A stretch of DNA of 64,000 nt from Miscanthus floridulus (GCF_019320115.1 NC_089582.1:119581856-119645855); one strand, 5' to 3'; shown: positions 31,651 to 45,117, counted from the stretch's first letter. The notes: a model not told the origin generated them from the letters alone. A program made the numbers and translations.

Positions 31651-34236
31651 ACGGCACCGGCGTGACACTACACCAATGGTGAGCTTACTAGCCAAAATAG
31701 TGCGAGCACCAGATAGAGGGAGTCAAGGCATGTTTGAGGATATGAGCAATTGAACCGCTACCAACCCCTTGGGCCTTACCCCCAAATATGCTGGCTCACC
31801 GACGCGCCTAGCCGACGGTGAGCAAGACATCGATTTGTCGGTCGGCATTGCTCGGTTAGGCTTGAGGAGGATGGGGTGCCTAATTAACTTCCTATACTGC
31901 TCACGGCATGAGGAATTGGACTAGGAAGCCTGAGCTACCGATTTTGAGAGGAAGGAATGGTGTGCTACCGCTGCTACATTATGGACAGCGGCCTCAACTT
32001 TACGTGGCCCGGCCAAGACTTGACGAGGGCACAGCCGTGTGAGGACATGACCATGGAGGTGGTAACAGAGGCGCATCGGTTAGCGAGGGGATAAGGACAA
32101 GAACGGGACAGACAAGAGCACTAGACACAGTTAAAGATGGCAACGGGGCCCCAATACCCGATACCCGACGGTATTTGATCCATTAGGGGATGGGGATGGA
32201 ATCATATCTTTACCCGCGGGCATCTAAATGGGTGATAATCCATCCCCAACGGGTATAGCAGGTATGGGAACATTCCCTATTTACCCATCCTCATTACCCA
32301 TTGAGGAACCCGACTATTTGAGCTGTCATGCGAGTATTAGGCACAAAGAAGCTCAACATAGGTATTTTAGCCCAAATCTTAACAATCATATATATAGTTT
32401 GTGTGTTCTAGGAACCCTAGTTCAATTTTTCCTCACTATCTCTGTTAGTAGCATAAGCACGCCTGCCTCACGAGCGCTTGTGCCCCTCGCTTCCTCAGTT
32501 CGGTCTCTCTGCCACCTTTGCTTGTCCTCCTCGCAACCTCGCTCCTTCTCCTCGGTATCTCTGAGACTCCGACCCTTATACCCAGGTGAAGAAGAAACGT
32601 CTCCGATTGTAAAGCTATGACCCCAAGTGTCCATGTTTATCGGGTATGTAGTACCCATTGAGTATCTATTACCCGACCGATGCCCAACGGGTATGGGGAT
32701 GGGCAAGAATCTATACCCGAGATAGTTCATGGGGATGGGGATGGGTTGAATTCTTCGTAGTGAGGAAGAGAACGTTCCGGTGATACCCGATGAGTACATC
32801 CCTATTGCCATCCTTAGACATAGTGTGTGTCTTAGAGACAACGACGCATGGGCTGTTGGGCAGTGGTGTTTAGATAGCAACGCTATGAGACAACCGAGGT
32901 AGGTAGTGACTCGGCGGGTAGGTGGATTTAACGGTGAGACGAGCGCCATGATGGCCAGACGGCGACTATCACAACATCGGCTTGGCCCCACGCATGGCCT
33001 GGCCGGCAGCGCGCACGTGGTAGCCACGCATCAGCACTACAGCTCAGCTTGGCCCTATGGAAGGCGAATGTGGCTGACATATCCCAGCATGTGGCCGGCA
33101 ACCGGTAGCCGACGAGGCCTGCCAACGGGGCAACGGCCACGGCCAGGAACAACCAGGCAGCAGCAGCGTACTCGCGTGGTGATTGCGAACCCAGGCTGAA
33201 CAACTACAAATGGTGACGTGCATGCATTTTAAAGTGAAGCAAAGGATGCCGATCATCTCAACCGAAGTTCAACCAATCCTACTAACCTAAAGTCAACACT
33301 ACCAGCTAGCTAGCGGAGCAATCGTCATGACCGAGAGCAATCAGAGAGGGAGATAAAAAGGATGCCAACTTGGGTTCATAGCTGGAGTGCCGGTTCACGA
33401 ACAGAGCGCTAACAACATGGTTATAGTGTGTTCCAACAAAATTTCGGCAATTTTTATGAGCGCCACATGACACCCAACATAACAACCTCCTATGCCATGC
33501 TCAAGTACTCACTTTGATGCAATCAACAATACCAAAGCATGCCGCTAGTGTTTGAACATTTTAGCTAGAATTTAAATGTCAAGATAGCATTGTCTTACTA
33601 CTTTTCTCATAGCTAGAATTTTTAAAAGGCCTAAACCCTATTAATTGCTAGCAACAAGTATTTCATGCAATGGTCCATACTTCATACTAACACATAGGAA
33701 CAAAATATTTACGCATTAATTAATCATTTTGCCCTCAATAAATCGACAAAAATAGTTCTTTAAACGTAAGTTCAAGTGGTTGATGTCTTAATGAAAAGAG
33801 CTTATCTTAACTTCAAATTTGATTTTTGAGCTCCCAATTGCTCTAGTTAACAACAATTGTTTTCACAAATTAAAGTTCATCTTCAACTACACCACTTGCT
33901 CATCATCTTTACTTAAGTATTACACATAAGTTATTTTTTATTTTTGTTTATATAAATTGTTTCTCTTGCCAAACGATTAAAATGGCTTATCCCATGTTTC
34001 TTGTTAGGATTTTTTATAGCACTTTTACGCACCAAGTAAGTTAACTTGGATATTTATTTGAGTCCACAAAAGTGAGTCACATAGGATCCGCTTATCATTT
34101 CACGTGCGTTATAAATTTTTAAAACCCAAAAACTTATTAGGTTAATCCCTCTCGAACCTAAATCTCAGTGCTAAGAAAGCTTGTAACACCAGGGGCGTTA
34201 CACATATACTATTACTTTTAGACCACGCTGGAAATT
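31651..34236. other. Intergenic repeat-derived DNA around a second hAT element
   Basis: Apart from the element at 32132-32816 I see no feature with firm ends. Open frames at 32906-33199 and on the opposite strand have no recognisable protein. At 34182-34202 a TGTAAC/GTTACA inverted repeat around ACCAGGGGC resembles the start of a chromovirus-type LTR on the minus strand, and the AT-rich DNA to its left (33230-34180) could be the rest of it. Confidence 0.4.
32132..32816. mobile_element. hAT-like nonautonomous element with imperfect 8-bp target duplication
   Basis: The ends are TAAAGATGGCAA and, reverse-complemented, TAAGGATGGCAA, the type of terminus known from TAGGGNTGGCAA hAT elements. The flanks are GACACAGT on the left and GACATAGT on the right, seven of eight identical. 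The interior is rich in GGGTAT/ATACCC motifs on both arms and encodes nothing recognisable. Confidence 0.75.
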
Positions 34237-34241
34237 CAAAT

Positions 34242-35473
34242 TGTCGAATTCATAAACCCAGGGTCCCTCATGGACCGGCTTCCCTACAAAGGCTCATCCC
34301 AAGCAGACAGCGTGCAACACATGGGCTGGCCCAAGAGTCTAAACAACATGCTAGAAGGGCAGTCCAGTCACCGACTAGAAGGTCTAGACAAGGAGGAGCA
34401 GCGCCCGCTTGTGGACTCTGGCCCACCTCTCTGACTGGAGCGCTCACTTTAGGCTCCAGCCGCCTCTGGATGGTCTCTCCAACTGGAAGGCCTGGTAAAG
34501 CACTACCTCCGACTCCGACCCCTCATCTCCAATCAGGGTATGCAAAGACCCTGCTCACTGCTCTTCTCCATCTGGCGCAACCAGATCCGATTGGAACCAA
34601 CCAACCGGGGACACCCGCTTAGAAAGAACCAGGGAACAAACGGAGAAAAGCAAGGCAAGGCGCACAAGTCAAACCATGATACCAGGGACCGTACCCTATA
34701 CACCTGTAGAAACAATACTCTGCAACCACCCTGACACAAACAGTGTTGTAGGCACCGATATTTTCCCTACAGTATTGTGGGCGCCATCAACTCCCATACG
34801 GTGAAGCCTCGCACATGCCTCTAGGCGTCAATAGTGTTGTGGGCACCGAAATTTACCGTACCAAGTGAACATGGTGAAACTCCTCACATGCCTCTAGACA
34901 TCAACAGTTATGCAGGTACCGACATCTACCATACTCGAAACAAGACAACATAACCTCCCACATGCATCCGACATCCAAAAGTGTTGTGAGCGCCTACCCT
35001 CATCCTATACCTACCGACGTGGGCAACAAGGTTTAGAAGCATACATACTCTCTCCCTCCCACTTGTAAAGTCATCCCCTTCATTTATAAAAGAGGATGCA
35101 CTCTCTCCCAAGAGATTCAGTTAATCCATATCGATCAAGTTCACTAGCTCACAACCATAGAACCACCAGGTTCGGACCTTAAGCACACACTTGAACACTT
35201 AGCTCATAGGGGAGCTCCTATCGCTCTTAGCCCTTCTGATCGGAGCCGACCGGACCTCTCGTGCACCCCATCTTTCTCCTTCCTGTTTGTAACTCCACTA
35301 CAAACTTCGAGCACTAAGGCTAAGAAATAAAGTCACCAACCGACTCAAACTGGATGTAGGGTATGCTGCCTAAACCAGTATAAACCCTATGTCTTTGAGT
35401 GCTAGGCCACCTCCGATTACAACGTACGACAAAACTATAAATATTTACTTGTTGGTCACTTTTTGCACCGACA
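34242..35473 (+). repeat. 5' LTR of the old gypsy element
   Basis: It starts TGTCGAATTCATAAACCC and ends GCACCGACA before the primer site. The same family of LTR occurs at 45345 and 61510. A short TCATTTATAAAAGAGG segment near 35079 is the likely TATA box. Confidence 0.92.
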
Positions 35474-35492
35474 GTTGGTGCCGTCCGTGGGG
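35474..35492 (+). other. Primer-binding site region of the old gypsy element
   Basis: GTTGGTGCCGTCCGTGGGG follows the LTR directly; the second copy of the family (62751) has GTTGGCGCCGTCC. The TGGCGCC start fits a tRNA 3' CCA complement. Confidence 0.6.
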
Positions 35493-35527
35493 AAGACGCT
35501 GTACTTTCAACATTTTTTGGTCATCAG

Positions 35528-38500
35528 ATGGCCCACTTTTCCGCCACCTTCGCCATGGCGAGCTCTGGTGATATTATTCACTTCGGCTCACTAGAGTTTC
35601 CCATGCTCCCACTTGTTGGGATGTAGGTTCCACCCGTCTTCGAGCCATCCTAGGCCTTCCTCCTCAGAAGCCTAGACTTTGTCGCCGACCGGCTCGGCGT
35701 ACTACACCTCCGTGAGGAGGCACTCATTCCGGCACCCATCGGAGGGGCACCCCCCATCAACTCCGGGACGCATGACTTCGATGATGCAGCATCTATGCTT
35801 CATTCTGAGCAAACTCTTTGCTCAAACCCCACTATGAGTAATATGCATACTGCAATTTACTCTCTATTTACTATCTCCCGCCAATTATCTGGAGGGACCA
35901 TAGAGACCGCATCATGGACACCATATGATCGGCTCCCCTATGACATCATGTCCCCATGGATGTGCGTGCTCGGGGGCTCCGAGGGATGTTGTCGCCTTCT
36001 CCTCTCACATCCGAATTCATGGGAATGGCGAGCTATGCTCCTACCACTTTCCATGAGCTCTTAGATGATGAGGGTGAGGGCGATGGCTCTAGCATCGGCG
36101 ACGTGGCACCTAGCCACCATCCATCCCGAGAGTGCGCTATGGCAGACGTTCTAGGACAGCCGCCGGTCATTGTGGAGGCCATGACAACTCACACCCCTCT
36201 CGACCCACGTGCGGGGGCCCTTGCGTTTCTGTAAGGGCACACTGAGGAACTATGACAACGGCGGCATAATCTATCGCCGTATGCCCCAGCGGGCTCGGTG
36301 CCACATGTTGCGTCCCATGCGCATAACCCGATGGGCGGCGCCTGGGGCCGCTCCTGTCAGATCTAGCAGGACATCATGAACGAAGGGAACGATATCCCAT
36401 AGTTTGCTCAGGCTGGCTAGAACATCATTGCTGCAACAATGCTTCTGCATGGTGTTTTCGAGCCCGTCGACCCCTAGGAGCGGGAAGTCTACCGAAACCT
36501 CCGGGTTCTAGTAGAAGCCGTCGTTGTTCAACAAGCGAAAAGCTCCACATCGTGACTCCAACACGCGCCCTCTCTCTCCACCAGGGGAGCATGGATGCGC
36601 CAGACGGATCGCTCCATCTGCTCCCCACTATAGCCGCCAGGCGCGGCTCAGGAGGTGGCAGCCGCGCCTTGATCTGGCCTGGCACCTGCTTCGCGCCGAC
36701 CGTCGGTACATGAGCGGCCTAGTCCGCACCAGGATGCTCGCAATGTCGTCTGTAATCGGCATCGTGCCTGGCATGATGATGACGTCCACCAGGCGACGGT
36801 GAGAGTAGGCGACATTAACCTCGACCGAACCATCGAGGGGAGTGGTGAAACGCACCCGCCGGCCGGACAACTATAGTCCTAGCCCTGAGGGCTAGGGACC
36901 ACGGGTCTTTGACCGGCATATTCAGAGAGCGCTGTTCCTACCACGCTTCTAACCACCCACCAACATCACCAAGTACACCAGGGAGACAAACCCTGGTATT
37001 TGGCTCAAAGATTTCTGGCTCGCCTATCGAGCCGGAGGGGTGGATGATGACTTTTTCATCATTCAGTATCTTCCCATTTGCATGGGGGAACTTGTCCGGG
37101 CATGGCTCAAGTTCCTTCCATGCGATAGCATCCATGACTGGGCGGACCTCAAGAGGGTCTTCGTCGAAAACTTCCAGGGGACGTATGTCCGCCCTAGAAA
37201 CTCCTAGGACCTCAAGAGTTGCCAACAGGAGCCTAGCAAGTCCTTGTAGGATTACATCCATAGGTTCTCCCAACGTTGTAACTCCCTCCCTGATGTCGTC
37301 GACACGGACGTCATCAGCACATTCCTCTCCAGGATGACCTATGAGTCCCTGATCCACAAGCTTGGATGCCTGAAGCCCTGTACCACCCGCGACCTTCTCG
37401 ATGTCGCCACTAACCACGCCTCTGATGAGGAGGCGGTCGGAGCGGTTTTCAATGGGGGCTAGGACAAAGGCAAGTCCAAGAGCATGGACCAAGACAAGGG
37501 CCCCTCCACATAGAGGGGCAAGAAAAACAAAAACGATCGACACCAATTGGACAGCACTGTGTTGGTTACCGTGGTAGATCGCGTGGTCAAGCAGCCCCAA
37601 CAGGGACTGCTTGATCACTTCAACAAGCTCATGGATTGTCCATGCACCAACCACGCCTACCCTGTCAAACACCTCTACAAGGACTGTGAGCTCCTCAAAT
37701 GTTTCCTACGACAGGCCAGTGGGCTAAAAGAAGGGGATGACAAGGATGTGGCAGCCAAAAAAGGAGGCACGATTAGCAAGGATAGGGATGGTTTCCCCGA
37801 CGCTAATGAATGCATCATGATCTTCGGTGGATCCAACGCCATCTGGTCCAAGCACAAGCACACGGTCTGCAATAGGGAGGCAAGCGCCACCGAGACAGCC
37901 GTCCTCTCCTTCCTTAGCTGGTCGGAATCTTCGATCACCTTCGATCAGTGGGACCATCCCTCCCACGTCGTGAGACCGGGATGCTACCTGCTCGTTGTCG
38001 ACCCCATCGTCCACAAGAAGCGCCTCACTAAGGTGCTGATGGATGGAAGCAGTGGCCTCAACATCCTCTATGTGGACACCCTCAATGTCATGCGCATCCC
38101 CCGGTCGGAGCTCCGCCTGGTGGGCTCTCCCTTCCACGGGGTGATCCTAGGAGCGCAGGCATACCCGCTCGAGCAGATCGACTTGCCCGTCACATTCAGT
38201 AACTAGGCCAACTTCTGCTTGGAGGTCCTCACCTTCGAAGTGGTGGACTTTCCAAGGTCCTACCACACCATCTTGGGGCAGCCATGCTACATAAAATTCA
38301 TGGCAATCCCTAACTACACCTACCTCAAGCTAAAGATGTCAGGATTGAATGGCGTCATCACCGTGAGCAGCACCTTTTCACACGCCTTCATGTGCGACTG
38401 TGAGCACTATGAGCTCGCCACTATGGTCGTCAACTCGTCCGAGCTCCCACAGCTTGGGGAATCATCGATCCCGGTAGTCCTAGACTACAATAAACCAACC

Positions 38501-38604
38501 TCCTCAATAGCCTTCCATCCGCTCAAGGAAACCGAGGCGGTAAGAATTGATCCCACCGACCTGACCAAGACAGTTTGGATCAGGACCCAGCTCCTAGCCA
38601 AATA
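35528..38604 (+). pseudogene. Decayed gag-protease of the old gypsy element
   Basis: Pieces of gag are legible despite many stops: MAHFSATF and FGSLEFPML at the start, later TKYTRETNPGIWLKDFWLAY-like and FVENFQGTYVRPRNS in the capsid domain, and CPCTNHAYPVKHLYKDCELLK as the knuckle-like segment. A longer open stretch (37547-38206, resuming 38219-38605 after one TAG) carries the protease with VLMDGSSGLNILY and CYIKFMAIPNYTYLKLK. The proteins are related to those of the Tat-type element at the left of the window. Many stops look like C-to-T or G-to-A changes (TAG for CAG), the usual footprint of methylated repeats. Confidence 0.88.
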
Positions 38605-40283
38605 GGAATGCGAGCTCGTCGACTTCCTGTGACAATTGTGATGTCTTCACATGGTAGCCTTCTGACATGCCGGGCTTACCACGGGAGGTCGCCAAGCATG
38701 CACTACGCCTCATCCCGGGCTCTAAGCCCGCCAAGCAGCACCTGCGTCGCTTCGATGATGAGAGGCGCAGGGCCATAGGCGAAGAGATTGCCAAACTCCT
38801 AGCAGTCGGATTTATTAGAGAGGTATTCCACTCCGACTGGCTTGCCAATCCCATTCTTGTTAAAAAGAAGACCGAGAAGTGGAGAATGTGCGTTGATTAT
38901 ACTAGCATCAACAAAGCGTGTCCAAAGGATCACTTTTCTCTACCGCACATAGACCAGATAGTCAACTCCACCTTAGGTTGTGAGATCCTCTCCTTTCTGG
39001 ATGCCTACTCGGGCTATCACCAGATCGTGATGAAAGAGTCTGATCAGCTCACAACCTTGTTCATCACGCCGTATGGTTCGTACTACTACGTAACCATGCC
39101 GTTTGGCTTGAAAAACGTTGGCGCCACCTACTAAAGGTGCATGCCACAATGCTTCGCCGACCAAATCAACCTGCTCGATCTTTCTGATCAAGCCGAGCGG
39201 CCAAGACCAATGATCGCCGTCTATGTTGATGACATAGTGGTCAAAATAACTCAAGCTTGTGACCTAATCACAAACATTGTTGCAACGTTCATTAACCTCT
39301 GAAGGTTCAACATCAGACTGAATCTCGAAAAATGTGTTTTTAGGGTTTCAAAGGGAAAGCTGCTAGGATATATTGTGTCCGAGTGTGGCATCGAGGCCAA
39401 CCCTGAAAAAATCACGGCCATCTCCAACATGGGTCCCTTACACAACGTTAAGGGTGTATAAAGGCTCACTGACTATATGGCTGCCCTAAGTTGGTTCATC
39501 TCCTGGCTCGGCGAGCAGGGGATGCCACTCTACAAGCTCCTAAAAAGGCAGACACTTTCATCTAGACTGAGGAAGGTCAGTAGGCCTTAGAGAGCCTCAA
39601 AGCATCCCTGACGTCAGCCCCAATCCTCGTCGCTCCCAAATAGGGAGAACCCCTTCTCCTCTACATCACGGCCAGCAACCATGCGGTAAGCGCCATGCTG
39701 GTCATCGAAAGGGAGGAGCTAGGACACCAACTTAAGGTCCAACGGCCCATATACTTCGTCAGCAAAGTACTCATCGACCCTAAGGTCCGGTACCCCTAGG
39801 TGCAGAAAGTCCTATACGCTGTGCTAATGGCGATCTAGAAGCTCCTGCACTACTTCACCGACCACGAGGTCACGGTCGTCACTTCATACCCACTCGGGGA
39901 CATCATCCGCAACCACGACGCCACAGGATGGGTCTCTAAGTGGGCACTCGAACTCATGGGCCACGACATGAGGTACATCTCCCGTACTGTCATTAAATCC
40001 TAGGCTCTCACAGATTTTGTCGTCGAATGGATAGAGGTACGCTACCGACCCCGGACATCACCCATGAGTAATGGACAATATATTTCAACAGGTCTGTAAC
40101 GGCACTTGGCTCAGGGGCTGGAGTGGTTCTAATCTCCCTGGATGGGAGTAGGCTCTGCTACACCATCTGCTTCCACTTTTCAGCCTCAAACAACGCCACA
40201 GAGTATGAGGCCCTCCTCAACGGACTATGTATCACCATCGAGCTTGGTGCCATGTGACTCTACGTTTGCGGTGACTCGGAGCT
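38605..40283 (+). pseudogene. Decayed reverse transcriptase and RNase H of the old gypsy element
   Basis: The RT motifs WLANPILVKKK, KWRMCVDYTSINKACPKDH, FLDAYSGYHQIVMK and VTMPFGLKNVGATY are present, then a TAA. The catalytic YVDDIVVK lies at about 39223. RNase H-like segments (RPIYFVSKVL, HYFTDHEVTVVTSYPLG, KWALELMG) follow with further stops. The archaeal-type RNase H that Tat elements carry downstream is interrupted at the sequence GGAGCT by a nested solo LTR. Confidence 0.88.
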
Positions 40284-40669
40284 TGTGGGGGAATAGACCC
40301 CCTATACCCTCATAGGTATACATGGGCCGCACCACCGGAGGTGGCCCATCCCATAAGATGAAGCGTGTGGAGCTCGCTATATTGTAATTGTATCAAATTG
40401 GATACTTTACTTGTAACCTTGTTCCTTTGGAATATATAAGGAGAGGCAAGGGTCCCCCTAGAGGATAGATCATAACAGATCTCACCCTAGATCAATACAA
40501 ATAACAGAGCACATGATGTAGGGTTTTATGCCATACTGGCGGCCTGAACCTATATAAATCTTGTGTCTAGTGTCTTTGTAACCGTCTGGTTCCTGATTAC
40601 ACGCATCCTACCGATAATCTACCACCACAGGCACCCCCTCGGTGGACTACCAACCATATTTTGTCGACA
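40284..40669 (+). repeat. Solo LTR (386 bp) with target duplication GAGCT
   Basis: It begins TGTGGGGGAATAGACC, ends TTTTGTCGACA and is flanked on both sides by GAGCT (40279-40283 and 40670-40674). A TATA-like ATATATAAGG lies near 40432. No internal retrotransposon sequence accompanies it, so it is best read as the product of recombination between two LTRs. Its family differs from the host element and I cannot name it. Confidence 0.9.
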
Positions 40670-40674
40670 GAGCT

Positions 40675-42309
40675 AGTCATTGATCAGGTCATGAAGGAGT
40701 CCTCATGCAAAAGCCCCCTCATGACAGCATACTACCAAGTGGTGCACAAGCTCGAGGACAAATTCTAGGGGATCGAGCTAGATCATGTCCCTAAAAGGAC
40801 AACGATGCCACTGATTTTCTTGTAAAATTGGTCGCCATGCAGGATCCATCCCCAAGCGGGGTCTTCATCAACGACGTCCACGAGCCATCCGCCCGCATCC
40901 TAGAAGTTTCGGCCCAAACACACCTTGACGCCTAGCCAGCAGCTGGGGGCTCCGACCCCGACGCCACGCCAGTGCTCGGTGGCTCTGATCCAAGTGCCTC
41001 CACGATGATGTCACCCGCCAACGTCGCCGTATTAGCACTCGATCAAACCAATTGGCGAGCGCCATTACTCGCGTACCTCCTCGAGGAGGTTCTCCCACCT
41101 AAAAGGACTAAAGCCCAATGGATTGCTCGACACACCAAGACCTTCATCGTGCTCGGTGACAAGCTCTACAAACGAAGCCCGTTAGGGGTGCTCATGAAGT
41201 GCATCCCCACCAACCAGGGGAAGCAACTCCTCCCCGATGTCCATACCAGGATTTATGGACACCACGTGGCCCTAAGGTCGCTAGTCGGGAAGGCCTTTCA
41301 CTAAGGTTTTTAATGGCTCACCGCGCTACGAGATGCAGAGGTGGTCGTCCACAGATGTGAAGGATGCTAGTTCTACGCTCAGCAAACCCATTTACCGGCA
41401 CAGGAGCTACAAACCATCCCCATCACCTGGCCATTCGTGGTCTGAGGCCTCGACATGGTGGGACCCCTCAAAAAGGGCCCAGGCGGCTTCACTCACCTAC
41501 TCGTAGCAGTCGACAAGTTTACCAAGTGGATAGAGGCTAAGCCCATCACTAACATCTGCTCGAAAGAGACAGTCAAATTCTTCCTCGACATCATCTATCG
41601 GTTTGGCATTTCTAACTACATCATCACTGACCACAGGACTAACTTCATCGGAAAGAAGTTCCTAGACTTTAGTGATGGATACAGCATCAGGATCGACTAG
41701 GCCTCGGTCGGACATCCATGAACTAACGGTTAGGTCGAGCGCGCTAATGGCATGGTCCTCTAAGGACTTAAGTCGCGCATCTTCGACCGACTCAACAAGT
41801 ACACCGGGCGATGGGTTATAGAGGTCCCAGCGATCCTCTGGAGTCTGAGAACAACCCCAAACTGATCCACAAGGTTCACACCCTTCTTCCTAGCCTACGG
41901 AGCTGAGGTAGTGCTATCCTTCGACCTCGACCACAGCGCCCCAAGAGTGAAGGCTTTCGACCGCGACTGAGCCACAGAGGCTCAGCAAGACATAGTTGAC
42001 CTACTCAAAGAGGCTTGTGAGACGATCGTCGTTCATTCCGCTCGCTACCAACAAAACCTGCGCAGTTACCACGAAAGGAAGATCAGGGGGAGAATACTCA
42101 AAGTCGGTGATCTCATACTCCGGAGGACCCAATCAATGAAGGAAAAACACAAACTCTCTCCACAATGGGAATGGCCCTATACGGTGACCGAAGTAATCCG
42201 ACTGGGCACCTACCGACTAGAGGACAAGAATGGCAATGTTCTTACCAACACTTGGAACATTGAACAGCTACGTCGTTTTTTCCCTAAATTTGGTCTTACC
42301 GCTTTTTAG
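40675..42309 (+). pseudogene. Decayed RNase H end and integrase of the old gypsy element
   Basis: After the solo LTR the RNase H tail resumes. The integrase zinc-binding region is only partly legible. The catalytic core shows GLDMVGPLKKGPGGFTHLLVAVDKFTKWIEA and IITDHRTNFIGKKF, and the tail ends NIEQLRRFFPKFG. Stops such as those after DGYSIRID and in HP*TNG*VERANGMV disable it. Unlike the Tat-type element at the left, the integrase core is not deleted here but only worn. Confidence 0.88.
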
Positions 42310-44600
42310 TCAACACTTGCTCCTGTAAAAGCACCCCAGCCTGAACATTTTTAGCATGGGTCCATCGGGGGCTCCATGAGGGTACAATACTAAATATTAC
42401 ACTCTTTTTTACTATCGCATGGTAAACAACTTTGTTCCTGAACAGAAGCACATTCCATTCCTTCGATTGCCCTACGTAACTCTGTTCTTACTCCCAACCA
42501 AACGCACCCCGCTACGACCTATGGTTACAAAACAGCCGAGCCCCACGGGCCATGCCTAGACTCTTAACAGCTCCAGCCTACGGAACTAACGGGCAGGTGC
42601 GAAAAAGAAAAGGATAAAAATGAAAGCTATGCCAGGATAAAAAAAACAAGGAACGAATAGTGTGTTTCTTTCACAAAAATAGAACTGGTGCATTCATTGA
42701 TACAAAAACTCTTCACACGGGGGCTCACCCATAACTATTACATTTTTTCTAAACTACTTCTAATCCAAATACTATTGTGGCCCCTCGACGACATTGCCTG
42801 ACACCAAAGAAGGGACTACGACACACACCGCCAGACACAACCACCACTACAGGGGCCTTGTTCGGTTCTGATCCCTCGACTTCAGCAAGCGCAACGGGTA
42901 CCTCAAGGGACCTGCCTGGTTCCATCCCCTTGACTTCGGTGAGCACAACAGGTATCTCAAGGGCATCGCACCCATAGATGCTCAGTAGAGGAACATGGAG
43001 CTCCTGACCTTCTCATGTAGTCATGGTAGCTCCTGGGTAGGAACGCTGCTACTAAGGTATGGCCGTCATGGCTGAAAGAGATCTCATCAAACTTTTTAAA
43101 CTGGCCAACCTGAGCAGCTGTAGGCGTGGAACCCTCCACCGACATGATCCTGAGCAACTTTCCCTCCGACAAAGCTCGCCTGGTGAAGATCTATCGAAGA
43201 AAGGCCACACATGGCTCCATCCCGAAGAAGGCCTCGTAGATAAATCCAGCACGCCACCCCCTTCGGTGGAAGCCATCCCTTCTCAGGCAAAGACGGCCAA
43301 CACTACCCTAGGCAGCCTCTAGCTCGACATCATGCTCTAGATTCATGAAAGGATCTGTAGGTCCTCCCCCTCGCTCACCCCCTCTCTCACTTAGGAACCA
43401 CCATGACATACAGGCACTCTCGGTGAAGAGGAAGAAAGAGAAGAGACAATAGTTGAAGAACAGACAGAGGATTGTGATGGAGAGCCCTCTTCCTCCCTCT
43501 ATTTAAGGAAGAAACGCCACAGTCGAAAAGGGGCAAAAGATCAGAGCAAAAAATTCTCTTCCTTCCCCCATTCAATGCAGATAAGAAACGACGGGACACA
43601 CCATGACCGATGAGACACACGCTGACCGACGGAACGCCGCCCGATCAGATGGAACGCCTGGTGAGACAAGATGTGGCCTAGGTGTGGCCCACCACTATCG
43701 CACAACTGGGCATGAAAACCGAAGCGTCACCACACGCAAGTAGCTCTCTGCATCCTAGGCAGGACTTGGGAAAACCCAAAATAGGATCTCCATCGAAAGA
43801 GACCATCAGGCTTCCTAAGTCGATCAAATGGCTCAGAAAGACACACCAAGGGACAGATAAGGAGTGAATGGGACACCCCATGTGGGCCATGCCGACTCCA
43901 TCACGAATGACGAGCACGGATCCTGATCGGACATTTCCGACTGGAGCTCTTCAAATCCCGTCACTCGAGTCACCAAGGTAACACTACTGACCCCCTCTAT
44001 TTCTTTATAAACATTTCATACATGCATACGTGCATTCATTCTATACGCCCGTGCCTCCAAGACCACCTGGAGGCTCGAGAACTAAGCATCGCACGTGCAA
44101 CAAAATGCATCACAACACTCCGTGTTGCGTCACGAAGTGGTAGTTGCCTCATTCGACATGAGTAACAATAGAGCCAGTGGAGAAAAATGCTGATGAGCCC
44201 CGTGCGGCCCTCGCCCAGTCTAGCAGACAGGGTCATCTTAACCTTCTCATTCGATCCTGAATCTCTTGCTAAGCCCATAGAATCTCCATCGAGGGAAGGC
44301 CGTTAGGCCATCCGGGTCGGTCTCCGAAATGATCCAGATATCTATTGGGTTGCAGGTATAGGAGGAGTGGAATGTCATAAGAGGGCTATGCCGACCCCAT
44401 CATGAACGACGAATCTAGATTCCACTCGATCATACCCATTAGCGAACTCACCGAGCGCGTCACTCAAGCCCGAGCGATCTAGACAAGCGACAAAACTCAG
44501 CCCTTCCAGTTGTGAGAAACCAAGGACGAGGTAACGCACACAAACTCACACCGACCCCCCACTAAGGCCCAACAGGGCTCAGGGGCTCAAGACACAAAAA
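42310..44600. other. Noncoding tail of the old gypsy element, possible antisense-gene relic
   Basis: This 2.3-kb stretch lies where the Tat-type element carries its antisense gene. No long frame survives on either strand. On the minus strand a TATA-like TTAAATAGAGG (about 43493-43503) is followed by a pyrimidine-rich run, the same arrangement seen upstream of the intact antisense gene, but no family protein can be recognised behind it. Confidence 0.4.
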
Positions 44601-44601
44601 T

Positions 44602-44880
44602 GCCTAGGTCTGTGACCCCAAACTCACCTCATCTGGCTACGCTCCGACTGCATTCCAAACACTTGGGTCTACGACCCTGAACTCGCCCCATCCAGCTACG
44701 CTACGACTGCACTCCAAACACCTAGGTCTACGACCCCAAACTTGCCCCAGCCGGCTACGCTTCGACTACACTCCAAAAATACATGGGTCTGCGTCCACGA
44801 ACTCGCCCCATCCGGCTACGCTTTGACTGCGCTCCAAAACACCTGGGTCTGCGATCCCGAACTCGCCCCATCAGGATCTA
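44602..44880. repeat. Tandem repeat, about 60-bp unit, 4.5 copies
   Basis: Each unit reads roughly GGTCTACGACCC, AACTCGCCCCATC, GGCTACGCTTCGACTGC, ACTCCAAACAC. Units start near 44606, 44665, 44724, 44786 and 44846. It lies in the noncoding tail of the old gypsy element; the short ORF across it is a by-product. Confidence 0.8.
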
Positions 44881-45117
44881 TGAGCTCTGGCTCACCCAAT
44901 CCCTACGCGGGCCGCACCGAGGCCAGGATCCATGACTCCGACTCGCTCGATCCCATAGCGCGCATCCACGCTAGGATCCACGAAGTCCATCTCACCCGAC
45001 CCCTAAAACGACTAACCGCCTTGGCTGCACAATGATGCCTTGGTTAAACAAACTTCATCTTGACTAAAAAAACATGCACGCACGACCACTGACAAACACT
45101 CCCCAGATGATTCTACC

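Noticed and set aside
34182..34202. Complete chromovirus-type LTR on the minus strand
   Set aside because: Only the TGTAAC/GTTACA start is convincing; no second LTR, primer site or coding region could be placed.
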